A stretch of 43,263 nucleotides of DNA from contig JAFGKK010000125.1 of assembly GCA_016928575.1 (NCBI GenBank), positions 1 to 43,263 of the forward strand, read 5' to 3'. Made by a program: the position numbers and the translations under genes. Origin of the DNA: Anaerolineales bacterium. GTDB taxonomy: Bacteria; Chloroflexota; Anaerolineae; Anaerolineales; RBG-16-64-43. Shown one piece after another: positions 26,449 to 34,011 of the stretch. Within the stretch, counting starts at the first letter, position 1, and each line of letters starts with the position of its first letter. A model generated the notes under the pieces. The model saw only the letters and a list, made by a program, of their open reading frames with translations, ran no database searches and was not told where the DNA came from.

Positions 26449-27198
26449 TTGCCCGTGGACGATTCGCCGCATCCGGCTGCTTCCTCTTTGTCCGGCGCCC
26501 GCCATCCCACGGCGGCCGCCGTGGAAGAAATCACCGGGCTGACCTTTGCCAATCCCGGGTTGGTTGTCCGCGCCCTCACCCACAGCTCATTCACCAACGA
26601 GAGTCCCGGGGCGGGCGAGAATTACGAGCGCCTGGAATTCCTCGGCGACGCCGTCCTGGATTATTTGGCCGCGTATTGGCTGTACCAGCACTTCCCCGAA
26701 CTGCCGGAGGGCGATCTGACGCGCATGCGCTCCGCCCTGGTGCGGACGGAGACGCTGGCGGCGTTCGCGCACCGTCTCGGGTTAAACCGGATCCTGCGCA
26801 TCGGGAAAGGGGAGCGGCTTTCCGGCGGACAGGACCGGACGACAATCCTGTGCGGCGCCTTTGAAGCGCTGATCGGCGCGGTCGCCCTCGACCAGGGGGT
26901 GGAAACGGCGTATGTCTTCCTCACCCCCTTTTTCAATCGGGAATCCGACCGCTTCTTCGAGGAATTCGCCACCAGCGACGCGAAAAGCCTTTTCCAGGAG
27001 AAAGCCCAAGCCCTCTTTGGGATCACGCCGGGCTACCGGGTCGTCAACATGAACGGACCCGACCACGACCGCACGTACACGATCGAAGTTTTGGTGGGCG
27101 AAGAGATTTTCGGAGTGGGCACCGGAAACAGCAAACAGATCGCGGCGCAGGAAGCCGCCCGCCAAGCGTTGCAGAAGATCGAAGCCGCCGGCCAGTAG
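26449..27198 (+). CDS. rnc: Ribonuclease III
   Basis: It cleaves double-stranded RNA in rRNA maturation and mRNA turnover. The protein is about 249 residues. The RNase III domain has LTHSSFTNE and the signature ERLEFLGDAVLDYL (Glu60, Glu63, Asp67), with EALIGAVALDQG at the distal active-site segment (Glu139). The C-terminal double-stranded RNA-binding domain spans about 172-245 (SLFQEKAQALFG, YTIEVLVGEEIFGVGTGNSKQIAAQEAARQAL). The Asp normally three residues before the last catalytic Glu is Gly136 here (LCGAFEAL). The start is uncertain: TTG at 26449 or GTG at 26455, neither with a clear SD. It is probably co-transcribed with fabF. Confidence 0.92.
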   Translation: MPVDDSPHPAASSLSGARHPTAAAVEEITGLTFANPGLVVRALTHSSFTNESPGAGENYERLEFLGDAVLDYLAAYWLYQHFPELPEGDLTRMRSALVRTETLAAFAHRLGLNRILRIGKGERLSGGQDRTTILCGAFEALIGAVALDQGVETAYVFLTPFFNRESDRFFEEFATSDAKSLFQEKAQALFGITPGYRVVNMNGPDHDRTYTIEVLVGEEIFGVGTGNSKQIAAQEAARQALQKIEAAGQ

Positions 27199-27663
27199 CG
27201 GCCGTACCCTGTCCCGCCTTCCCTTTTTTCTAACACATCCTTTGCGAAGATAACCCGCAAGGGGTGTAGGCCTGGCAGGGTTCCGGAGGACTGGTTTCCC
27301 GCCGGGGGATCATGTAATGCCGGAGGACAGGCAGCCGCCGCTGCCGCGCCAACGGCGGATCGACGGTTGCCCATTCCTCCGATTCCTACCCCTCCCTGCC
27401 GCCCGCAAACATCCGTACAGCCCTCCGGGATATGATCTCCGGGCATTCGCCGAAGGTGATGGTTGCCGCATGAAGCACAAAGGGCCCATAGGCTTCCACA
27501 GGGTTGTCGTTGTGCGCTTTGCGGCTGTGAGCGTTCTCCCCGCGTATCGGACTCCGCGAACGGGCGTTTCGCCGGGATTGGCGGATTTCTATGCCGGGGA
27601 ATGGCCGGAGGTTGCTCTTCGTTTCGTTTGATTCTTGCGGATGATTGGGAGAGGGGACCCGCA
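27199..27663. other. Gene-free region between convergent operons
   Basis: About 465 bp between RNase III and the phosphoglycerate-mutase-like gene. A T-run at 27226-27231 follows RNase III without a clear hairpin. An open frame at 27317-27631 has no recognisable features, no SD and biased composition, so I do not call it. An imperfect inverted repeat (AAGCACAA near 27472, TTGTGCGCTT near 27511) is present. Nothing else is identified. Confidence 0.5.
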
Positions 27664-28593
27664 TTATTCCTCGAGCAAGTACTTCTTCACCGAAGGCGCG
27701 AAACCGGTCAGGTCCTTGACCGGTTCGACCAAGCGGCGCCGGGCCTCCTCCGGCCCGACCGCCAGCAAGGGAACGGGGTTGCGCGAATGGCCCGGATCGG
27801 AAAGGTCCTCCAGGTTGCCGTGGTCTGAGGTGACGAGCAAGACCAAATTCGTGCCCTCCATGGCTTGAACCATCCCCCGAATCGCGCGGTCGAGGATTTT
27901 CAACAGCCGGACGGCGCCCGCCATTTCCCCGTAGTGGCCCGCGTAGTCCGTAAGCCAATGGTCGAAGACGGTGAAGTCGAATCGCAGGGCCAGGCCGACG
28001 ATTCGCTTCCCGGCTTCTTCCGGATCCAAGACGGGGGTGTGCTTCCGGGCCAGACGCGTGCGCCAGCCGCGTCCGGTGAAATCGGCCGAGACGGCTTCTC
28101 CGCGGTCGAGATCCGCCTCGGTGGCGAGCGGGATCCGCGCCAGGTCGAAGGCCATCGGGATCGCGGCGTGCAGACGCCGGCCGCTGCGAACCGCCGCGAA
28201 ATAGGAATCCGGGTAGGCGTTCAACAAGCGGGCCCGCTTTCCGGATTCCCTCAGCCGCGCAAGCAGGTTGTGCTTCTCCAGAATGGGACGGATGCGGGCG
28301 TCCGGCTTGGGGCCGTAATGTTCGCCGATGGCCCGGGGAACGTTTCTGCCGGTGAACAGGGCGGATTGTCCGGTGGCGGATTGCGGATTCCCTTCCACGC
28401 CCAACGTTGCGTCGATCGGCCGGAACGAAGCCTGCCTGCCGTGGAAAGGCTCCAACCCCAAATCCAGGGGCCTTTCGCCAAGCAGGCGCCTGAGGTTCGG
28501 CATCTCCGCCGCCCGCAGGGGATTAATCCCCGAATCGGGGGGGCCCAAACCGACTCCGTCCAGGAACAGGAAGAAGACCGGCCGGCGGTTCAT
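27664..28593 (-). CDS. Phosphoglycerate-mutase-like metalloenzyme (alkaline phosphatase superfamily)
   Basis: The 309-residue protein starts MNRRPVFFLFLDGVGLG, with the metal-binding Asp12 of the superfamily. It continues with GNPQSATGQSALFTGRN, whose Ser/Thr region supplies the nucleophile, DHWLTDYAGHYGEM, and VTSDHGNLEDLS near the C-terminus. These match the metalloenzyme fold of cofactor-independent phosphoglycerate mutase, phosphopentomutase and alkaline phosphatase. At 309 residues it lacks the large inserted domain of true iPGM (about 510), so the substrate is open. The ATG overlaps the stop of the giant HD-GYP gene by 4 bp. A longer open frame to 28746 is only overlap with that gene. 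Confidence 0.82.
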   Translation of the reverse strand: MNRRPVFFLFLDGVGLGPPDSGINPLRAAEMPNLRRLLGERPLDLGLEPFHGRQASFRPIDATLGVEGNPQSATGQSALFTGRNVPRAIGEHYGPKPDARIRPILEKHNLLARLRESGKRARLLNAYPDSYFAAVRSGRRLHAAIPMAFDLARIPLATEADLDRGEAVSADFTGRGWRTRLARKHTPVLDPEEAGKRIVGLALRFDFTVFDHWLTDYAGHYGEMAGAVRLLKILDRAIRGMVQAMEGTNLVLLVTSDHGNLEDLSDPGHSRNPVPLLAVGPEEARRRLVEPVKDLTGFAPSVKKYLLEE

Positions 28594-31500
28594 TCGCGGT
28601 CCCGGATTTCCTCGTCGATGATGGTGAAGAAAGCCTCCACCACCGCCGGATCGAATTGCTTTCCGCTCTGGTCGCGGAGGAACCGGCGCACCTTCTCCTC
28701 CGGCCAGGCGGCGCTGTAGGGGCGGTCCGAGCGCAGCGTATCCCACACGTCGACGACCGCGAACACCCTGGCCGCCAGCGGAATTTGTTCCTTCTCCAGC
28801 CCGCGCGGATATCCCGAGCCGTCCCAGCGTTCATGGTGGCAGTAGGGGATGGCCAGCGCCGGCCGCAGATATTGGATCGGGGACAGCAACTCGTGGGCGA
28901 ACGCCGGATGGCGGCGCATGACGGCCGCTTCCTCGTCCGCCAGCGGGCCGGCTTTCAACAGCAGGGTGTCGGAGATGGCCATCTTGCCGATGTCGTGCAG
29001 CAGGGCGCCGCGCCGGACGTGCACCAACTCCTCCTCCGGCATCCCCATGATCCGCCCCAGGCGGATGGTGACGTCGGTCACCCGCAGGGTGTGGCCCCGG
29101 GGTTCGCGGTCGCGGAGTTCCAAGGCCCGCGACCAGCCTTCGATGGTGGCGTCGTACGCGGCGATGAGCTCGGTGTTCGTTTTCTCCACGTCTTCGAACA
29201 GCGAGGCGTTGTCGATGGCGATGGCCGCCTGGGTGGCCATCGCCTCCAGGTATTCGATCCATTCCTCGTCGGGCTGGAAAGCGCGCCGGTGGAACAACTC
29301 CAGCACGCCCTTGATCCGGCCTTTGGCCAGCAGGGGGGCAACGAAGTAGGAGACGAAGCGATCGTCGCTTTCCAGCAACAGGCGCATATAGGTGTTTTCC
29401 GTTTCGAAGGGCAGGGAAACGGAGACGACCCGGCGCTCCAGCGCCGCGGTGCCCGCGTACCCCTGGCCGAGTAGGACGGGAGTCTGCGGGATGACGGTGG
29501 ATTGCACGCCGCGCCCGGCGAGATAGGTCAGAGTCTGGGAGTGCGGGTTTAACAAGCGGATGGCCGCCGCATCCACTTGCAGTTGGGAGGTCACCTGGTC
29601 GAGCAGAACGGAGAGGGTCACGCGCAGATCGATGCTGGCGCTGATGGCCATGTCCACAGCCCGCAGCGCCGAGAGGCGCCGCAGGCGCTGTTCGGTCTGC
29701 TCGTGCAGCTCGGCCCGGTGCAGGGTGTTGCCTGCCAGCTCGGCGATCGTCCCCATCAGCCGCAGATCCTCGCCGTGGAATCCCCCGGCGCCGCCGTGGG
29801 GAGTCCGTCCGGCCCAAAGCACGCCGATCAGGGACCCCCGCGAGGTCATCGGAGCGCAAGCCGCCGTTTGCAGGCCGCTCATCCATTCGGCGCACTCCGG
29901 TTTTCCGGCGTCGAACTCGGCCGCGTTCCAACGGAGGGGCGTTCCCGCCTCGACCGCCTCGCCGCTCAGGCTGTCCTTAAGCGGAATGCTGACGCCCTCC
30001 AGTCTGGAATGGGCCTCGCTGGTTTTCTCGACGGCAAGCCTTCCCCGGCTCGGATCCGCGATCAACAGCGCGGCAAAATCGCAATCCAAACCTTTTTGGA
30101 GGTGGCGGATCACGATCTGCGGCATCCCGGCCCGTTCGGAGATCAGCCGCAGGTCCCGGTTAAGGGCCGCAGCCGCCTCCAGCTCGAACGTGTGGCGGCG
30201 CACTTGGCGTAACAGGCGGCTTTGTTGGATCGCCACGGTCACCGAGTCGGCAACTTCTTTGGCGATCTCCGCATGTTCCCGGGTGAATGCGCCGGAGATC
30301 CCCGAGGTGATGACCAACGCACCGATGAGCTCGCCCCGCGACCGCAACGGGATGCTGAGGTAAGCCCGAAGACCCTGCGCCAGCAGAAGCCGTTCGGTGG
30401 CGGAGGGCGATTCCTCCGCCAGCAGATCGTCCACGGCGACAAGTTCGCCGGCTTTTAATTTCGAGATCTCTTGAGTGAATTCAGCCAGGGGAATGAAGCG
30501 TCGGTTCCCCGAGCCGCCGTCCGCCCCGGCCGGCGATTCGAGGGCCTCGGCCGTGCCCCGTTCAAAATCGAACAGGATTAAGCTGCCGCGTTGGATGGGC
30601 AGCAACCGATGGATCCGCTCCAGAGCCGCGCGGGCGATGTCTTCCGGGGTGCGGGCTTCGAGGATCGCGCGGTCGATTGCGTGAAGGGTTTCGAGCCGAT
30701 CGGTGTAGCGCCGCAGGGCCTCGGAAGCTTGGCGGCTAGCCTGTTCGGCTTCCCGCTCTTTGGAGATGTCTTCCGCCATCGCGATCACGAATTGCAGTTC
30801 GTTGCGGAAATCCGTCACGGCGGAAACCGTCAACCGGCACCAAATCGGTTTGCCGGTGTTTGTCCGGAGGCGGATTTCCTGCTGGTAGTGGTCCCTCCGG
30901 TTCCCCAGGACTTCCTCAATCAGGGCCTCCGCCGCGGCGAGGTCCTCGGGATGCACGAGTTCCTCCGGTGAACGCTCCAGAAGTTCGTCGCGAGTCGTTT
31001 CCAGCATCTCGCAGATGGCCGGATTGCCGGTAATCAGCCTTTTGTCTAATCCGATCAGGATGATTCCGACGGCCGTTTTTTCGAACATCGCACGGAAGCG
31101 CGCTTCGCTGTCGATCAGCGCCCGCTCCCGCGTCCGCCGTGCGGTGATGTCGCGCAGAATGCAGGTGATTCCCTTCATCCGCCCGTCTAAATCCCGGATG
31201 CAGGAGGCGTTGATCTCCATCGGGGCGGCGGCTCCGTCTTTGCGCCGGAGGGACAGTTCGGCGTTTCGCAGGCTCCCGCTCTGCATCAAAACCTGAAGCT
31301 GGGCTTCGGCCTGCCGGCGTTCGTCCGGGTGCGCCAGATCCGGCAGAGTGGTCCCGCGCAGATCCTCCATCGACGCGCATCCGAGCATTTCGAGCGCCCT
31401 TTGGTTGGCGAAGGTCAAGGCGCCGTATGGACCGTGCAGGGTAATCGCGTCGGGGGAGGTTTGCACCAGGGAGCGGTATTGTTCTTCGCTTTCCCTGAGG

Positions 31501-33449
31501 GCTTTCTCGGACAGCACCCGTTCGCTGATGTCGCGAGCCACGCCTAGAACCGAATAAATCCGGCCGTTCGGATCCCGCATCGGGACGAGCCAGGTTCCCA
31601 TCCAGATTTCCCGGCTGCCGATCCAAGACGGGTTTTCGCTGTACACGGATTCCCCGCTATCGAACACCTGCCCGATGAATTCCGCTTGGCGCCGGGCGAT
31701 GGCCGGCGGAAACAGTTCCCTCATCGAGCGGCCGACGATCTCCGACACCGGGCGGTTGAACATCCGGCTGGAGAAGAGGTTGACGTACTCCACGGTCAGA
31801 TCGCGGTCGAGGATGAAGACCATGTCGGGCGCCGCTTCGGCCAGGGCGCGGTAGCGGCGCTCGCTTTCCCGCAAAGCATGCAGCGTGTGCCGGGTCTTCC
31901 GTTCGTTTTGAATCCGATCGGTGATGTTCCTCGCCACCACCAGGATGTGGCCGGGGAGGCCGTCGCGGTCGGCGATTGGATTCAGCCGGACTTCCATGCA
32001 GATCCGCGGACGCCCGAGCGGGCGCGTGCTGAGGACGTAGTCGAGGGGCCGGCCGGATTGCACAACCTCCCTGAACTTTTCGGCGTTCCAGCGGATGACC
32101 GATTCCCCCAGGAAATCCTGAAGGGTTTTTCCGACCAGGGATTCGGCGGAACGGCCGGTGTTTTCCGTCACCGCCCGATTAACCGAAATCACGCGGAAGG
32201 TTTCCTCCCCTTCCACGCTGAGCAACATCAACATGTCGGAAACGGAGTTGGTGATCAACTCCAACCGGGCTTCGTTCAGGCGCAGCGTGTCCTCGGCGTC
32301 CTTCCGGGCGGTGACGTCGGTGAGCACGAGGATTTGTCCGGCTTGTGCGCCGGATACGGGGCGCAGGGGCGAGACGGAGGCGTTGAGGTGGAGGGCGGGC
32401 CGCCCGGGCAGCCTACAGGAAACCGTCAGGCGGCGAACTGCGGATGTTTTGTCCGCGCCCGCCAGCGGCGTTTTTAGATGCTCGGCCAATTCCGGGATCA
32501 GCTCGAGCAGACTGCGTCCGAACGCGTTTTCCCGGGGGATCCCCAACAGCGCTTCCGCCGCTTGATTCCAAACAAAGCCGATCCGTCCTTGCGAGTCGAT
32601 TCCCAGGATGGGGTTGGGCGCGGCCTCCAGGATCGCGCGGAGGCTGTCGCTGACGCGTTTTATCTCCAGCTCTTTTTCGGAGTGCGCCAGCTCGGCCTCC
32701 TTGCGGGCTTGGATGTCCTCCACGACCGCTTCGTAGTATTGCGTTTTGCCGTCGTCGCCGGCCACCGGATGCGCGAAGAAACTGCACCACAACAGGGAGC
32801 CGTCCCTGCGCCGCAGGCGGGTTTCGTAGCCTTTCAGAACCGGGGATTCCCGCAGGCGCCGGTGGAAATCCTTTTCAATCTCCCCGTTCTCGAAGAAGCC
32901 CACCCGTTTAAGCGAGAGCAGGCTTTCCCGGTCCGAATACCCCAGCATGGATACCATCCGCGGATTGACGTCCAGCAGATTTCCGCCGGGGTCGATGAAC
33001 AGCAAACCGATCGGAAGGGTTTGGAATAGGAATTGGAAGCGGGTTTCGGCTTTTCCGGCGGCCTGTTGTTCGTTCCGGCGGTCGAGCGCCATGCGCGCCG
33101 CCATGATTAATTGCGGCAGGTGGTCGATCGACTTGACGACGAAATCATCCACCCCGGCTTCCAGGGCGCGCGCCATGACCTCGCTGCCGCTGGAGCCCGT
33201 GTACAGGATCACCGGACAGGAGGGATCCTGCGTCCGGATCCGCCGGAACAGGGTTATTCCGTCGGACCAGGGGAGCTGCAGATCGGTGATCGCCAAGTGG
33301 AAGGGTTTGTTTTTCAGCGCCCGGGCGAACTCCCTCTGGGTGGAAACGCTGGTGACTTCGCACTCCGGAAATTGGCGCTGCAATTCCCGGGCGGTGATGG
33401 CGCGGTCCTGATCGTTGTCGTCGACCAGCAGGATCCGGGTCGCGCTCAT
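28590..33449 (-). CDS. Giant sensor: receiver - 6 PAS - 3 GAF - HD-GYP phosphodiesterase
   Basis: The 1619-residue protein has no membrane helix. Domains by inspection: receiver 1-122 (Asp10/Asp11, Asp56, Lys106); six PAS/PAC units at about 133-255, 268-390, 395-515, 530-650, 655-775 and 780-905, each ending in a block like VVEDIQARKEAE, LTDVTARKDAE or LRDITARRTRE; three GAF-like domains at about 930-1090, 1105-1250 and 1265-1425; and an HD-GYP domain at about 1430-1619. HD-GYP motifs are complete: HTLRVTDVT, HDIGK (His1485, Asp1486) and HHERWDGSGYPRGL. HD-GYP enzymes hydrolyse cyclic di-GMP. The receiver implies control by a histidine kinase not found in the window; the PAS and GAF domains can add redox, light or ligand inputs. 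No GGDEF or kinase domain is present. Domain borders are approximate. Confidence 0.92.
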   Translation of the reverse strand: MSATRILLVDDNDQDRAITARELQRQFPECEVTSVSTQREFARALKNKPFHLAITDLQLPWSDGITLFRRIRTQDPSCPVILYTGSSGSEVMARALEAGVDDFVVKSIDHLPQLIMAARMALDRRNEQQAAGKAETRFQFLFQTLPIGLLFIDPGGNLLDVNPRMVSMLGYSDRESLLSLKRVGFFENGEIEKDFHRRLRESPVLKGYETRLRRRDGSLLWCSFFAHPVAGDDGKTQYYEAVVEDIQARKEAELAHSEKELEIKRVSDSLRAILEAAPNPILGIDSQGRIGFVWNQAAEALLGIPRENAFGRSLLELIPELAEHLKTPLAGADKTSAVRRLTVSCRLPGRPALHLNASVSPLRPVSGAQAGQILVLTDVTARKDAEDTLRLNEARLELITNSVSDMLMLLSVEGEETFRVISVNRAVTENTGRSAESLVGKTLQDFLGESVIRWNAEKFREVVQSGRPLDYVLSTRPLGRPRICMEVRLNPIADRDGLPGHILVVARNITDRIQNERKTRHTLHALRESERRYRALAEAAPDMVFILDRDLTVEYVNLFSSRMFNRPVSEIVGRSMRELFPPAIARRQAEFIGQVFDSGESVYSENPSWIGSREIWMGTWLVPMRDPNGRIYSVLGVARDISERVLSEKALRESEEQYRSLVQTSPDAITLHGPYGALTFANQRALEMLGCASMEDLRGTTLPDLAHPDERRQAEAQLQVLMQSGSLRNAELSLRRKDGAAAPMEINASCIRDLDGRMKGITCILRDITARRTRERALIDSEARFRAMFEKTAVGIILIGLDKRLITGNPAICEMLETTRDELLERSPEELVHPEDLAAAEALIEEVLGNRRDHYQQEIRLRTNTGKPIWCRLTVSAVTDFRNELQFVIAMAEDISKEREAEQASRQASEALRRYTDRLETLHAIDRAILEARTPEDIARAALERIHRLLPIQRGSLILFDFERGTAEALESPAGADGGSGNRRFIPLAEFTQEISKLKAGELVAVDDLLAEESPSATERLLLAQGLRAYLSIPLRSRGELIGALVITSGISGAFTREHAEIAKEVADSVTVAIQQSRLLRQVRRHTFELEAAAALNRDLRLISERAGMPQIVIRHLQKGLDCDFAALLIADPSRGRLAVEKTSEAHSRLEGVSIPLKDSLSGEAVEAGTPLRWNAAEFDAGKPECAEWMSGLQTAACAPMTSRGSLIGVLWAGRTPHGGAGGFHGEDLRLMGTIAELAGNTLHRAELHEQTEQRLRRLSALRAVDMAISASIDLRVTLSVLLDQVTSQLQVDAAAIRLLNPHSQTLTYLAGRGVQSTVIPQTPVLLGQGYAGTAALERRVVSVSLPFETENTYMRLLLESDDRFVSYFVAPLLAKGRIKGVLELFHRRAFQPDEEWIEYLEAMATQAAIAIDNASLFEDVEKTNTELIAAYDATIEGWSRALELRDREPRGHTLRVTDVTIRLGRIMGMPEEELVHVRRGALLHDIGKMAISDTLLLKAGPLADEEAAVMRRHPAFAHELLSPIQYLRPALAIPYCHHERWDGSGYPRGLEKEQIPLAARVFAVVDVWDTLRSDRPYSAAWPEEKVRRFLRDQSGKQFDPAVVEAFFTIIDEEIRDRE

Positions 33450-33521
33450 GGCCTTTCCCTTTCCCCGGGCGGCGGAGCCGGGGGCGGAACCGGAGGGGAT
33501 ACCCGCCGCCTTCCGCCGGGG

Positions 33522-33977
33522 CTATGCCGGTTCACCCTGCTCATTCCAATCCATCCAATAATGATGAAGCGACCGCACCAATTCCTTCAATTGGTCGAAG
33601 GAAACGGGTTTGACGAGGTAGGAATTCGCTCCGGATTGGTAGGCGCGGAGGATATCCTCCCGCTCGCGTGAGGACGTGAAGGCGATCACGGGCAAGCGGC
33701 CCAGCGCCGGCTGGCGGCGGAGCCACTCCAGCACCTCCAGCCCTGAGGTGCGGGGCATTTTAATATCCAAGAGAACCATCCGCGGCCAGACGGCTTTTTC
33801 CGCCGATGGCGGATCCAGCAACTGCCGGAACCAGCGGAAAGCCGCATCGCCGTCCTCGAGGACCGTCACGTCGGCATCGCAGCCGGATTTGCGCAGGGCG
33901 CGGCGGAAGAGGGTCGCATCGTTCGGATCGTCTTCGATCAATACGATCAGGCTGCGTTGATTCTGCATTCCCGGCAT
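33522..33977 (-). CDS. Stand-alone receiver protein (Rcp1-type response regulator)
   Basis: The 151-residue single-domain regulator has acidic pocket Glu15-Asp16-Asp17, phospho-acceptor Asp71 (VLLDIKMPRTSG), Thr101 and Lys123 (VKPVSFDQL). The insertion before Asp71 (QLLDPPSAEKAVWPR) and the ending LVRSLHHYWMDWNE are typical of Rcp1-like receivers that pair with phytochrome-type or PAS/GAF histidine kinases. With no output domain it probably shuttles phosphate or docks on a partner. It sits between two REC/PAS/GAF/HD-GYP genes, 72 bp and 34 bp away, so those are plausible partners. The start could be Met1 or Met4. Confidence 0.92.
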   Translation of the reverse strand: MPGMQNQRSLIVLIEDDPNDATLFRRALRKSGCDADVTVLEDGDAAFRWFRQLLDPPSAEKAVWPRMVLLDIKMPRTSGLEVLEWLRRQPALGRLPVIAFTSSREREDILRAYQSGANSYLVKPVSFDQLKELVRSLHHYWMDWNEQGEPA

Positions 33978-34011
33978 CCGTGCGGCTCTCCCGGCTCCGT
34001 TGATCCGGCTG

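Noticed and set aside
27317-27631. 104-codon plus-strand open frame after RNase III
   Set aside because: No SD, no recognisable domain, Pro/Arg-rich composition and no coupling to neighbours.
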